From Heyndrickxia oleronia (lineage in GTDB: Bacteria > Bacillota > Bacilli > Bacillales > Bacillaceae_C), in assembly GCF_017809215.1 (NCBI RefSeq), contig NZ_CP065424.1:2822001-2886000 (forward strand): DNA of 64,000 bases, given 5' to 3'. A program made the position numbers and the translations under genes. Shown here in pieces: positions 52,327-61,163 of this stretch. The notes beneath the pieces are model-generated. The model did no database searches and was not told where the DNA came from. It saw only the letters and a list, made by a program, of their open reading frames with translations. How positions within the stretch are numbered: the first letter of the stretch is position 1; every line of letters starts with the position of its first letter.

Positions 52327-53337
52327 CTATTGTGTCATACGATATCCAGTTAATTTGGAGGCAGGTAACATTCCTGCTTTTGCTTCACCATACATTTTAT
52401 TGCCCTCTACTGATACGGAAAATTTTAATGTAAGACGCATAGGTTTTGAAACTTTAAGAATCCACTTTAATTGATTTCCTTCTAGAACAGGGTTTTCTAA
52501 AGGGACGATTTCCTCTCCTTGCTTTGCCGTACCTTCGATTCTTCCATCTTTAAAGACAATATCGATTAGTGCAGCGATTTTTCCGATCGGTGTAGAAATA
52601 GAGGTATTCCATTTCCCATCAACATTCATTTCATCATGAACCAATTTAGGAGCCAGGGTTTTAGTTTCTTGTTCAGGTGAATGATCTTGTGGTATTTCTT
52701 TAGGCATATCTCCTATTGCTTTCCATGTAGTACCTCTACGTTCATATTCAAATAACTGTTCAACTTCAAGTGCAATACGTGGGCCTAGTTCTCTTTCGAC
52801 TAAATAAAGAGCAACATCCAGTCCTGAAGTAACTCCGCCTGCGGTAACTAAGTTTCCGTCATCAACAACACGGGAATGAATAGGAATTGCCCCAGTTGCA
52901 CGTAAAAGCTCCATTCCCATATGATGGGTTACTGCGTGACGGCCTACTAATAAACCATCCATTGCTAATATAAGTGCCCCACCACAAACAGTAGAAAGTA
53001 CGATCGTAGGTTTCTTTATCGCTTCTTTAAGTAGATGTCTTAATTCTGTTTCAGAAGCTTGCTTCAATTTAACAGGAATAGAATCTGGTCCATCATTATC
53101 GACTGATCCAGCTGCACCTGGTACTAGAATGATTCCTTTATGTAATAAGTCGAGTTTACCGTTCGCTTGAAGCTTTACGTGATTAACTCCACTTTCAACG
53201 ATTCGCTTTCCTTCTGCAGATACAAATTCAACCGTTACTTCTTCGTTTGAGTACATTGCAGCAGCAGTAAATACCTCATAAGGGGCAATTGCGTCTAACA
53301 AATCAAATCCATCAAACAAAACTATCTGAATATGCAT
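52327..53337 (-). CDS. DJ-1/PfpI-family protein with an extra C-terminal beta domain
   Basis: 336 residues, ATG after AAGAGGTTTAATT. Residues 1-205 are DJ-1/PfpI-like with DGFDLLDAIAPYEVF (acidic elbow), Cys118 in STVCGGALILA (nucleophile elbow), HAVTHHMGMELL and LVTAGGVTSGLDVALYLVE. This is the ThiJ/GATase-1 subgroup near isonitrile hydratases and GlxA. Residues about 230-336 form a beta-rich domain (KWNTSISTPIGKIAALIDI, GTAKQGEEIVPLENPV) that is not usual for the family. First gene of a three-gene operon opposite a two-component system. Confidence 0.85.
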   Translation of the reverse strand: MHIQIVLFDGFDLLDAIAPYEVFTAAAMYSNEEVTVEFVSAEGKRIVESGVNHVKLQANGKLDLLHKGIILVPGAAGSVDNDGPDSIPVKLKQASETELRHLLKEAIKKPTIVLSTVCGGALILAMDGLLVGRHAVTHHMGMELLRATGAIPIHSRVVDDGNLVTAGGVTSGLDVALYLVERELGPRIALEVEQLFEYERRGTTWKAIGDMPKEIPQDHSPEQETKTLAPKLVHDEMNVDGKWNTSISTPIGKIAALIDIVFKDGRIEGTAKQGEEIVPLENPVLEGNQLKWILKVSKPMRLTLKFSVSVEGNKMYGEAKAGMLPASKLTGYRMTQ

Positions 53338-53460
53338 AATTAAACCTCTTTTCTAGTTTATAATTGAATTAAATATGGGGTAATATCGTTGTGAAGCTTC
53401 TCTTCTCGACTGACAATGAAAGCATAACAATCGAATATCTCAAAAAAAGGAGTAAAATAG

Positions 53461-53490
53461 TCACAAAATAATCAAGAAAGCATCACAAAA
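53461..53490. promoter_or_regulatory. Direct repeats with a 22-bp period between the DJ-1 operon and the two-component system
   Basis: TCACAAAA occurs at 53461-53468 and 53483-53490, a two-turn spacing typical for OmpR-type regulator dimers. They lie about 125 bases before the DJ-1-type gene start and 90 bases before the response regulator start. Confidence 0.5.
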
Positions 53491-53578
53491 CGTTTCGCTT
53501 CGCTTGGTGCTAGATCGAAAAATGATAAACTTATATATTATTATTGATTGAGCGGAAACAGTGAAAGGTGGAATTCTG

Positions 53579-54265
53579 ATGAATAATATAAATACAATTC
53601 TAGTAATAGACGATGACAAAAGTATTGTTGAGCTAATGAGGGATTTTTTTGAAAATGACGGATTTCATGTAAAAACGGCTTATGATACTGCTCATGCACT
53701 TACTGTATTTGAACAAAATCCAATTCATTGTATCCTACTTGATATAATGATGCCTGGAGAAAACGGCTTTGAGTTTTGTCGGAGAATTCGTAAAGATAGT
53801 AATGTACCTATACTTTTCTTAAGTGCACGGAGTGATGATGTAGACAAAATTAGAGGTTTAGGTCTCGGTGGGGATGACTATATAGTTAAAAATGCTTCAC
53901 CTGGTGAAATTGTAGCAAGAGTAAAGGCTGTATTAAGAAGATCCAATTCTCAGGAAGCCATCAATAGTAAACTATTAGATTATGGTCGACTCGCTATAAA
54001 TTTAGCTACTAGAGAAGTATTGATTAATGGTAAGAGTATCTCACTTACACCGAAGGAATATGACTTGCTACAATTATTTGCTGAGCACCCAAAATACGTT
54101 TTCACCTATGACCAATTACTCGACAAATTTTGGGAGGGAATTGGTGACAAGCATACCATTCGAGTCCATCTCAGCCGATTACGGGAGAAAATTGAATTCG
54201 ATCCAAATGATCCTCAATATATTATTAATGTATGGGGAATTGGCTACCGTTTCAAGGGAGAATAA
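53579..54265 (+). CDS. OmpR/PhoB-family response regulator
   Basis: 228 residues from ATG at 53579, after AAAGGTGG; the GTG frame start at 53561 is upstream of that site. Receiver domain with DDD at 11-13, phospho-acceptor Asp55 in ILLDIMMPGENG, and Lys in YIVKNASPG; C-terminal winged helix (about 130-228: TREVLINGKSISLTPKEYDLLQLFAEHPKYVFTYDQLLDKFW, HTIRVHLSRLREKI, INVWGIGYRF). One base separates its stop from the kinase start. It likely binds the direct repeats at 53461-53490. Confidence 0.9.
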   Translation: MNNINTILVIDDDKSIVELMRDFFENDGFHVKTAYDTAHALTVFEQNPIHCILLDIMMPGENGFEFCRRIRKDSNVPILFLSARSDDVDKIRGLGLGGDDYIVKNASPGEIVARVKAVLRRSNSQEAINSKLLDYGRLAINLATREVLINGKSISLTPKEYDLLQLFAEHPKYVFTYDQLLDKFWEGIGDKHTIRVHLSRLREKIEFDPNDPQYIINVWGIGYRFKGE

Positions 54266-54266
54266 A

Positions 54267-55589
54267 ATGAAGACCATACGTATACGAAATTTTATCATAC
54301 TTTTCTTCTTACTTCTCCTCTTATTGCCGTGGATATTTCTTGTAGCAGCACATCTTATTGGAACAAAAACAGTTAGCTTTCAACTAAATGATACACAGCA
54401 AAGAAATTTATCCGAAACGGTCCACCTAATAGAAACAAATACAGAAAACTGGACGAACCAAGATTGGCAACATCAATTCCAAAGCAGATTAAAAAGTATG
54501 AACATGGATGTGAAAATTCTTTCCGCAACGGATCAGGAAATTTTTCGCTCTAACTCTAAGGATACCGATACATTAAAGAAGACAGAGCAATTTACTATTA
54601 TCCAGGATGGAAAAGTGCTTGGAAAAGTGTTTATCTACCTTCCGAATTCAAGAGACATTCAGATTATTGCCGCGTTTACCGGACTATTACTAGCTTTTTT
54701 TATCATTGCATATGAGATGCGTAAACATATTCTTAAGCCTCTCGAGAAAATGAGCTTAGCCGCTCGACAAATTGCTAAAGGAGATTTGGATGTTCAATTG
54801 CCAAACTCCCGGATCACAGAAATTGCCGATGTACGTGACGGATTTAAAATTATGGTTGGGGGACTCAACGAATCCTTTCGGAAACAAGTTGCATTAGAAG
54901 AAGAACGAAGATTCGTAATTTCCGCAGTTGCACATGATTTACGAACACCATTATTTGCTTTACGAGGGTATTTGGATGGTCTTGAACAAGGCATCGCACA
55001 TTCACCTGAAAAAGTGGCAAAATATATTGAGGTTTGCAAGGAAAAATCAGCACAACTGGATCGATTGGTTGAGGATTTATTCACTTTTACAAAGATGGAA
55101 TATTTAAAAATGGGGATTGAAAAAAATGGGATCGACCTGGTAGACGTAATACAAAAATCCATTGACAGCCTGTATCCAATTGCGAATGAAAAACATATCT
55201 CTTTAAACATAGACTTTTCGCCAGAGGATTGCATAATTTTAGGTGATGTTCATTTATTAGAACGAGTGATGACCAATTTATTAGATAATGCCGTTAGACA
55301 TACACCCCGTCATAGTAAAATTTTTGTTAAATGTTATAAAGAAAATAATAAAGCTACATTTACTATTCATGATACAGGGCGTGGTTTTGATTTACAGGAT
55401 CTTCATCGAGTTTTTGAACCGTTATACCGCAGTGAAAAATCAAGAAATCGTTCAACTGGTGGGGTCGGATTAGGGCTTACGATATCACAAAGGATCATAA
55501 AACTTCACGGAGGTGACCTTGCTGTAGATAATCATTCCAATGGTGGTGGACTCGTAACAGGGTGGTTACCTTTAGCGAAGATTAACTAA
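54267..55589 (+). CDS. Sensor histidine kinase
   Basis: 440 residues from ATG at 54267, one base after the regulator stop; a longer frame from 54027 overlaps the regulator and is rejected. Two membrane spans (about 9-29 and 132-149) enclose an extracytoplasmic domain of about 100 residues. Then a HAMP region (150-205), H box with His223 in VISAVAHDLRTPLFALRGYL, N box NLLDNAVRHT, G1 DTGRGFD and G2 GGVGLGL. It forms a pair with the regulator; the ligand sensed is unknown, but genes of the DJ-1/membrane operon are probable targets. Confidence 0.9.
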   Translation: MKTIRIRNFIILFFLLLLLLPWIFLVAAHLIGTKTVSFQLNDTQQRNLSETVHLIETNTENWTNQDWQHQFQSRLKSMNMDVKILSATDQEIFRSNSKDTDTLKKTEQFTIIQDGKVLGKVFIYLPNSRDIQIIAAFTGLLLAFFIIAYEMRKHILKPLEKMSLAARQIAKGDLDVQLPNSRITEIADVRDGFKIMVGGLNESFRKQVALEEERRFVISAVAHDLRTPLFALRGYLDGLEQGIAHSPEKVAKYIEVCKEKSAQLDRLVEDLFTFTKMEYLKMGIEKNGIDLVDVIQKSIDSLYPIANEKHISLNIDFSPEDCIILGDVHLLERVMTNLLDNAVRHTPRHSKIFVKCYKENNKATFTIHDTGRGFDLQDLHRVFEPLYRSEKSRNRSTGGVGLGLTISQRIIKLHGGDLAVDNHSNGGGLVTGWLPLAKIN

Positions 55590-55744
55590 ATGGAAAAGAC
55601 CATTTTCTTTGATATAATCGTTCATTTATTCGTTTTTCCCTCCTCTTCAAACAGGAGGGATAATTAATTTTAAAGTGCTAAATGGAAGAGCAAAAAATTT
55701 TTCATTAACAGTATTAGAAAAATTTTTTCATTTTCTTACTTATA

Positions 55745-56200
55745 CTATTGTTTTCCCATAGATAGTGATTTCACCATTGTATAATAACTACTACCAGGTG
55801 GATAATCTTTAATTTCGCCTACTACTTTGTAACCCTTCATTTCGTAAAATGTACGAGCTTGAAATTCAAAAGTAGTCAATAACGCCTTTTCAGCTCCATT
55901 TTCCTTAGCTATTTTTTCTGTTAGTTCGAGAAGCTCTTTGCCAATCCCTTCCCCTCTATATTCTTTTTTTAACCAAAAATCATTAATTTCTAACCAATTC
56001 CAATAGACCTCTGCATGTATACCACCGATCCATTGTTTATTTTCATCCAGTACAATGATATTTATTGGTTGTACCGCTCCTTTTTTTCGTACTTCTCTAT
56101 GAAACTTCGAATTTTCATTATTAAATTCTTTGATTTTAGTATTTAAGAAGGTAGCAAACTCGTCGTTATTCTCTAGCAAAATCTCTATTTTAAATTTCAT
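55745..56200 (-). CDS. GNAT family N-acetyltransferase
   Basis: 151 residues. beta4 DENKQWIGGIHAEVYWNWLEINDFWLKKEYRGEGIGKELL with RGEGIG acetyl-CoA loop, then EKALLTTFEFQARTFYEMKGYKVVGEI (ARTFYEMKGY). Resembles the phosphinothricin- or YkkB-like GNATs. Substrate unknown. Stand-alone leftward gene. Confidence 0.85.
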   Translation of the reverse strand: MKFKIEILLENNDEFATFLNTKIKEFNNENSKFHREVRKKGAVQPINIIVLDENKQWIGGIHAEVYWNWLEINDFWLKKEYRGEGIGKELLELTEKIAKENGAEKALLTTFEFQARTFYEMKGYKVVGEIKDYPPGSSYYTMVKSLSMGKQ

Positions 56201-56273
56201 ATGTATTCTCCCTAATATAGTTTACATCCCATAAAGTATCTACAGCAAAACTCTACATGGCTTCATAAACATA

Positions 56274-56854
56274 TTAATGACTATCTTCATTCGTTAGTTC
56301 GCTTGTTAATGGCGTAGATACCAATCCATATAAAATCGAATTTACTCGTATATTATGTTGAGCTAATTATAGAGCTGCATTTTTTGTCAGCATTTCAACT
56401 CCAGCTTTTGCTGATGAATATGCAGTACCATAGAACATTGGTACATGAGCATTGAGTGAACCACATTAACAATTGCACCGCAGCCATGTTCCTTCATATA
56501 CTTTGCTTCATGCTTTAAAGATAAAAATACGCTCTTTAAACATAGATCTACAGTAAAGTTCCCAATCTTCTTCACTTTGATCAACAATTGTACCAGCTCT
56601 ATAAGCACCTGTACCTTATATGCGTAATCAAGTCGTCCGAATACATCGATTGTTTGCTTAAGATCCTACTCTTTTGATACATTAATTGCGTACCCTATTT
56701 AATTTTAAGTTTCTTCTAATTCTATTAACTTATCCTTATTCAAATCTGCTCCCCCTACTTTAATATTATCATTTAATAAACGTTGGACATTCACATATCC
56801 GATTCCTGATGCCCCACCAGTTACAATTGCTAATTTACCTGGTAACTTTTCCAT
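56274..56854 (-). pseudogene. Decayed SDR gene with several stops and frameshifts
   Basis: The start MEKLPGKLAIVTGGASGIGYVNVQRLLND is intact (ATG 56852-56854), including the TGGASGIG cofactor motif, but the frame soon meets TAA and the rest is found only in pieces: ADLNKDKLIELEE, QTIDVFGRLDYA, KHEAKYMKEHG and SILYGLVSTPLTSELTNE-like parts. A 73-codon minus-strand frame (56387-56608) is one fragment. It is a real relic of a dehydrogenase, not a functional gene. Confidence 0.8.
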
Positions 56855-56928
56855 GCGTATCTCTACGTTATATCAAATAGACAAGAGTACTTTTACGAAA
56901 ACAACCTATTAGTCAGAGAAAAAATAAT

Positions 56929-56955
56929 GGGTGCAAGTATCAGTAGCACCCTTTC
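56929..56955 (-). terminator. Terminator of the YciI-GNAT unit
   Basis: GGGTGC (56929-56934) pairs with GCACCC (56946-56951) around an 11-nt loop; read leftward followed by TTATTTTTTC. It lies 40 bases past the YciI stop. Confidence 0.7.
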
Positions 56956-56991
56956 GTTTCATTCAATCCCTAGTTTAATAGTATAAAGATT

Positions 56992-57315
56992 TTATTGATT
57001 CAATAAGTTACTCTTTGTTTGTGGATCATCAAATAACCAATTGTTTCCTTCATTTGCTTCAATTATTTCATGAACTTCATAACTAGCGTAATAACCTTTT
57101 TTGATAAATGGATCACTTTCCACTAGTTTTTGTGCTTCGTTCTTTGTTTCGCATATTAAAATCTGCATAGCCTTTTCATTATCTTTTAAAGGACCACAAA
57201 TGAATAGGTTTGATGTATTATTAAGCTCTTGCAAATGTTCAACAAGCTGTTTTAATAATTCATGTGTTAGTTCACCTTCTCTTTTATCCTTTAATAGGAT
57301 AAGGAATTTTTGCAT
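56992..57315 (-). CDS. YciI-like (YCII) family protein
   Basis: 107 residues. YCII pattern: MQKFLILLKDKREGELTHELLKQLVEHLQEL, LFICGPLKDNEKAMQILICETKNEAQKLVESDPFIKKGYYASYEV, with the SDPF motif where Asp and the preceding His-like positions form the family's active site. YciI proteins are muconolactone-isomerase-like and of unclear role; dimer. It is 41 bases after a GNAT gene on the same strand and probably cotranscribed. Confidence 0.85.
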   Translation of the reverse strand: MQKFLILLKDKREGELTHELLKQLVEHLQELNNTSNLFICGPLKDNEKAMQILICETKNEAQKLVESDPFIKKGYYASYEVHEIIEANEGNNWLFDDPQTKSNLLNQ

Positions 57316-57356
57316 AAATGCCCTCCTTATAATTTTCTATCAGGCGCACCCGTGAA

Positions 57357-57818
57357 TTAAAAATGTAATTTTAATCCTTCGTGTGTGGCTTTAAAGCCTA
57401 ATCGTTCATAAAAGCGCAAAGCATCCTCTCTCTTTTTATCTGTTGTTAGCTGAACAAGATGACAACCACGGATCTTTGCACGATCAATGGCCCATTGTAT
57501 AAGCTCCGTACCTACCCCTTCTCCACGAGAAGATGACGATATTCTAACCCCTTCTATTGTAGCTCTCCACCCACCTCTATATGTTAAATAGGGTGTATAT
57601 GTAATTTGTTGCACTCCAATTATCTCATTACCCTTACAAGCTACTATTAATTCATTATTAGGATCAGATGCTATTGCATAAAATGCCTTTTTGTATACTT
57701 CTGGCAGCGGTTGCTGAAAATTCTCTCTCTGTCTACCTAATTCATCGTCAGCAAGCATTTCAACAATACTATCTAAATCCTGTTCAATTGCAACCCGAAT
57801 GATGATTTCTTTATTCAA
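57357..57818 (-). CDS. GNAT family N-acetyltransferase
   Basis: 153 residues from TTG at 57816-57818 after GGAGGAGATACTG. Pattern: CKGNEIIGVQQITYTPYL, VRISSSSRGEGVGTELIQWAIDRAKIRG (RGEGVG loop), CHLVQLTTDKKREDALRFYERLGF. DALRFYERLGF is the standard C-terminal GNAT motif; the group is close to aminoglycoside-like and AAC(3)-unrelated small-molecule acetyltransferases. Lead gene of the pair with YciI. Confidence 0.87.
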   Translation of the reverse strand: MNKEIIIRVAIEQDLDSIVEMLADDELGRQRENFQQPLPEVYKKAFYAIASDPNNELIVACKGNEIIGVQQITYTPYLTYRGGWRATIEGVRISSSSRGEGVGTELIQWAIDRAKIRGCHLVQLTTDKKREDALRFYERLGFKATHEGLKLHF

Positions 57819-57912
57819 CAGTATCTCCTCCTGAATTCTTGATCAAGAACTTCCTACTTGTATGCTATCGCACAAGATACATATAAGTGAATGATGATTT
57901 CTTTATCACATC

Positions 57913-58007
57913 ATATAAGAATTTCTTATATTTGTTTTCCAATTTATCTATCTTAAGTTTCAAAGTGGATGGAAAATTTACTATTTAAGTGGATGTTCCA
58001 AGTGGAT
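57913..58007. promoter_or_regulatory. Dyad and triple direct repeat upstream of the small membrane protein gene
   Basis: ATATAAGAA-T-TTCTTATAT (57913-57931) is a perfect 9-bp dyad. AAGTGGAT occurs three times at 57963-57970, 57987-57994 and 58000-58007. They lie 75-170 bases before the start at 58082 and up to 115 bases upstream of the divergent GNAT gene. Confidence 0.4.
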
Positions 58008-58081
58008 CAATCATTCTTTAAAATTGAAGTGAAAAGATAGATTTAAATAAAATTGAAATAAAGATTGGGAGGTACATTCAA

Positions 58082-58252
58082 ATGGCTCTATTTTTGATTC
58101 AAGTAATTGGTGTTATTTTCCTTTTAGTTATATGCGCAGGTGCAGTGCTGATGTATGAATTTCTACAGGCATTACCTACTGAGTCTTCTAGAACAATCGA
58201 TCCTGACCCTACACTTACTACGAATACTCACTCATTAAAAAAGACGGTATAG
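58082..58252 (+). CDS. Small single-span membrane protein
   Basis: 56 residues: ATG at 58082 after GGGAGGTACATTCAA, stop TAG at 58250-58252. Residues 4-24 (FLIQVIGVIFLLVICAGAV) form one membrane span, followed by a polar tail (SSRTIDPDPTLTTNTHSLKKTV). It is too short for most gene finders. A perfect terminator follows 33 bases later, supporting expression. Function unknown; no adjacent partner. Confidence 0.65.
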   Translation: MALFLIQVIGVIFLLVICAGAVLMYEFLQALPTESSRTIDPDPTLTTNTHSLKKTV

Positions 58253-58284
58253 TTGCCTCTTACCTAATCTATATATTTGATAAA

Positions 58285-58310
58285 AAAATGAGAGGCTATC
58301 CTCTCATTTT
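58285..58310. terminator. Bidirectional terminator between the small membrane protein and MocR genes
   Basis: 11-bp perfect stem AAAATGAGAGG/CCTCTCATTTT with loop CTAT, flanked by A and T runs on both sides. It overlaps the end of the MocR gene (stop near 58304). Confidence 0.85.
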
Positions 58311-59737
58311 ATTTTTTCGTATGCATGAAATAAATGCCTTATACCTTGGTGAATTTGTTCTTCAGTTGCTCTCCCATAGGTGATGCGTATACATCTTTTC
58401 CTTGTACCCAAAATACTTCCTGGAGCAAAAATAACTCCTTCTTTAATAGACTCCTCAAGTAAAAGAATTTCATCGATGTCCCTTTTAAATTCACACCACA
58501 TGTGAATACCACCCATGGGAATATAATATTTAATTTTGTTCCCAAAATAATCATTAAGATGGTTAATTAATGTATCTCGTCTTTTGCGTAATTCTTCCCT
58601 CAATAAATGAATATGAACATCAAAATAATCTGAACTTAGAAATTGACTACCAACCCATTGTGAAATACTAGAATGGCCAAAGTCAAATTGTTGTTTTGCA
58701 TCTGCCAATCTTTCTATAACAGAAGTCGGTCCAATAATCCATCCAATTCTCAATCCAGGTGCAGCAATTTTTGATAATGAACTGATATATAGAACATTCC
58801 CATTTGAATCCATTGATTTTAGTGTGGCAGGATGATCATCAGAAAAAGAAAGTAAACTATAGGGGTCATCCTCTATGATCGGAATTCCGAATTTAGAAGA
58901 AATATCTAGAATTTCTTTTCTTTGTTTATATGGAAGTAATGTCCCAGTCGGATTTTGAAAAATTGGATTTAAAAAAATCATTTTTATTTGATGCTTTTTA
59001 TGTAGATCAATAAGCCCAGCAGGGTTAATGCCATTTTTAGTTACTGTAAGAGGAAACACTTTTAAACCAGCAGACTTAAAGATTGGTAAACTGTAGCTAT
59101 ATGAAGGGTCTTCAACCACCACTGCATCTCCTGGCTTTAATAAGCATTCAATCACTAAATGAATGGCTTGTTGTGCACCTGAAGTAATAAGAACAGATGC
59201 CGGTTCAGTTACTATTTCACGATATTTTCTGACATGATCCACAATCGTTTTCCGCAATTCAAGATTTCCCTGTTGATGATCATAGCCTAAATTACTTGTA
59301 AACTGATTCGCTGCTAATATATCCCGTAAAAATTCATTTGGAAATAAATCAGATGATAATTCACCACTAGCGAGATTAATTAAATCACTTTCGTCTGTTT
59401 GTTTTCGAATTCGTTGCATTACTGGTATATTCGGTAAAAAGGTTCCTGCTTCAATGTATCGATTCCAACTTGGTATACGTTTTTTGGTCAGGTCCCAAAT
59501 ATCCCTGCTAATCATCGTTCCACTTCCCTTTTTGCGTTCAATCAGCCCATTAGCTTCTAACTCTGAATAAGCAGCAACGACAGTACTACGATTAACTCCA
59601 CATAAATCGGCCAAACTTCTTTCTGAAGGAAGCGGTTTATCAACAGGAAATCTACCTTCAATAATTCCATTCTCTATATACTCTGCAATTTGTGTATAAA
59701 GTGGTTTTTTAATTTTTCGATCTGGCTTCCATCCCAT
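58304..59737 (-). CDS. MocR-family regulator (GntR HTH plus aminotransferase-like domain)
   Basis: 477 residues from ATG at 59735-59737 after AAAGGA; the TTG frame start is upstream of that site. N-terminal GntR HTH (PLYTQIAEYIENGIIEGRFPVDKPLPSERSLADLCGVNRSTVVAAYSELEANGLIERKKGSG) and C-terminal PLP fold (YDHQQGNLELRKTI, FLNPIFQNPTGTLLP, EDDPYSLL, SSLSKIAAPGLRIG with the PLP lysine). Family proteins regulate GABA, vitamin B6 or taurine genes. No obvious target adjoins; TAACAATC occurs twice upstream (59766-59773, 59790-59797). Confidence 0.86.
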   Translation of the reverse strand: MGWKPDRKIKKPLYTQIAEYIENGIIEGRFPVDKPLPSERSLADLCGVNRSTVVAAYSELEANGLIERKKGSGTMISRDIWDLTKKRIPSWNRYIEAGTFLPNIPVMQRIRKQTDESDLINLASGELSSDLFPNEFLRDILAANQFTSNLGYDHQQGNLELRKTIVDHVRKYREIVTEPASVLITSGAQQAIHLVIECLLKPGDAVVVEDPSYSYSLPIFKSAGLKVFPLTVTKNGINPAGLIDLHKKHQIKMIFLNPIFQNPTGTLLPYKQRKEILDISSKFGIPIIEDDPYSLLSFSDDHPATLKSMDSNGNVLYISSLSKIAAPGLRIGWIIGPTSVIERLADAKQQFDFGHSSISQWVGSQFLSSDYFDVHIHLLREELRKRRDTLINHLNDYFGNKIKYYIPMGGIHMWCEFKRDIDEILLLEESIKEGVIFAPGSILGTRKRCIRITYGRATEEQIHQGIRHLFHAYEKIK

Positions 59738-59758
59738 AGTAAACATTCCTTTACCCAA

Positions 59759-60133
59759 ATATAAATAACAATCTACTTAATCGTTAGTTTAACAATCATT
59801 GTAACTGATATTCTATTTATAAATCATCATCATTTTTGACCTTTTTATTACATTTAGTACATTAGACCAGATTTTTGATATACTTTACTCCTCAACCTAT
59901 TGAAATATAAAAAGTGGTTGGAGAAACTTATCAATAATTGGATGGTTTATTACTCAGGACATTATTTTATTATAATAATATAAGCATGTAGTATGAAAAT
60001 GACAAGCAGATGAGGTATAGATAATAATGTGTTAAGATTTACTATCATTAAACAAATGGGAATATAAAGGGACGAATGATATGGTTAATAAATTTAATAC
60101 TATTTAATTGAGAAAAAACGGAGATGAAAGAAT
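59759..60133. other. Intergenic region with weak direct repeats
   Basis: TAACAATC at 59766-59773 and 59790-59797 (24-bp period) may mark a MocR site. No gene or element copy was seen between the MocR gene and YfmQ. Confidence 0.4.
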
Positions 60134-60562
60134 ATGACATGGTTTATAGTGGTGTTGGCAGTTCTCTTAAGTGCTATAAAAATTATAGTAACTTGTCCTC
60201 CTACTTTTGTAGTTGAATGGTTTTTAAAGAAATTTGAACTTCATACAAAACTAAATTTTCAGGACATTACTTTAACAATCAATGAAAAACTGATAGAAGG
60301 GGATGATAAACGAGAATTTGTTAACTATTATAATGAAGCAACATTTCTAGAAAAATATTATATTTTCCCTGGTAACGAAAAATTATTTTTACATCCAGAA
60401 AACAATAAGACTCCATTTGTCATTGACACAAAAAAAGGTAAGAAGGACTTAAGGCTACTTATTTTTCCATACGGAAATCATGTAGATGTGGTGAAACAAT
60501 ATAAAAAGAAAATAGTTGCATATAGCGTACAATCTGATAATATTCAAAAACTTATCGTATAA
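60134..60562 (+). CDS. yfmQ: YfmQ family protein
   Basis: 142 residues, ATG after ACGGAGATGAAAGAAT. N-terminal span MTWFIVVLAVLLSAIKIIVTCPPTFVVEWF and a conserved cytosolic-facing part FELHTKLNFQDITLTINEKL, FLHPENNKTPFVIDTKKGKKDLRL, YGNHVDVVKQYKKKIVAYSVQS. These features match the B. subtilis YfmQ family, whose function is unknown. It has its own terminator. Confidence 0.85.
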   Translation: MTWFIVVLAVLLSAIKIIVTCPPTFVVEWFLKKFELHTKLNFQDITLTINEKLIEGDDKREFVNYYNEATFLEKYYIFPGNEKLFLHPENNKTPFVIDTKKGKKDLRLLIFPYGNHVDVVKQYKKKIVAYSVQSDNIQKLIV

Positions 60563-60571
60563 ATTGATTAG

Positions 60572-60620
60572 AAGGTTGCTAAAGAATTGTATGACATGAT
60601 AGCAACCTTTTAATCTTTCC
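60572..60620. terminator. Terminator shared by yfmQ and the convergent VOC gene
   Basis: AAGGTTGCTA (60572-60581) and TAGCAACCTT (60600-60609), with T-rich sequence on the right side. Confidence 0.75.
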
Positions 60621-60621
60621 A

Positions 60622-61023
60622 CTAAAAATTTAATTCACAGTCATGATGCTCCCATATATCATAAAGATTCCCGTCGATATCTTCTAAAGTGAAAAAGTTT
60701 CCATTTTCACCTTCATAGCTAATTTCACCAACTTTTAATTGTTTAGATACTAGCTTCGTATGAAGACTTTCTATATCGTTAGTAAAAAAAGTAGTGACCC
60801 ATTTTTTCCTTTCTCCTATTTGAAAAACCGCTCTTGATTCATGATCACTTTTAAGTAGATGCAATATTGGTCTATTTCCAATAAATAAGCTTAAGGAATC
60901 TTCTGTTTTATGCCTTATATTAAAGCCAAAATGCTCGACAAACCATTCACCGGACTTTTCCAAGTTAGCAACTGGTATTACATTATAAGCAATTCCTAAC
61001 ACTTTTCCTTCCTGATTAGACAT
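60622..61023 (-). CDS. VOC (glyoxalase-like) family protein
   Basis: 133 residues from ATG at 61021-61023 after GGAGGGAACAGAA. GIAYNVIPVANLEKSGEWFVEHFGFNIRH, GNRPILHLLK, FTNDIESLHTKLV and FFTLEDIDGNLYDIWEHHD: the VOC two-module fold, with His/Glu candidates at the C terminus. Some are glyoxalase or bleomycin-resistance type binding proteins. Stand-alone gene. Confidence 0.82.
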   Translation of the reverse strand: MSNQEGKVLGIAYNVIPVANLEKSGEWFVEHFGFNIRHKTEDSLSLFIGNRPILHLLKSDHESRAVFQIGERKKWVTTFFTNDIESLHTKLVSKQLKVGEISYEGENGNFFTLEDIDGNLYDIWEHHDCELNF

Positions 61024-61163
61024 TTCTGTTCCCTCCATTCCTTATTTCTTTATTTTCTCTAAATATATTAAAATTCCTTCAATAATTCATCTAATTTTAA
61101 GCAGGAGATTAATTAAACATAGGAAGATTGAGAAGTTATAAAAAACCGGATAACACAAGTCAA

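Noticed and set aside
54027..54266. Upstream extension of the histidine kinase frame
   Set aside because: It overlaps the response regulator in another frame; the kinase starts at ATG 54267 directly after the regulator stop.
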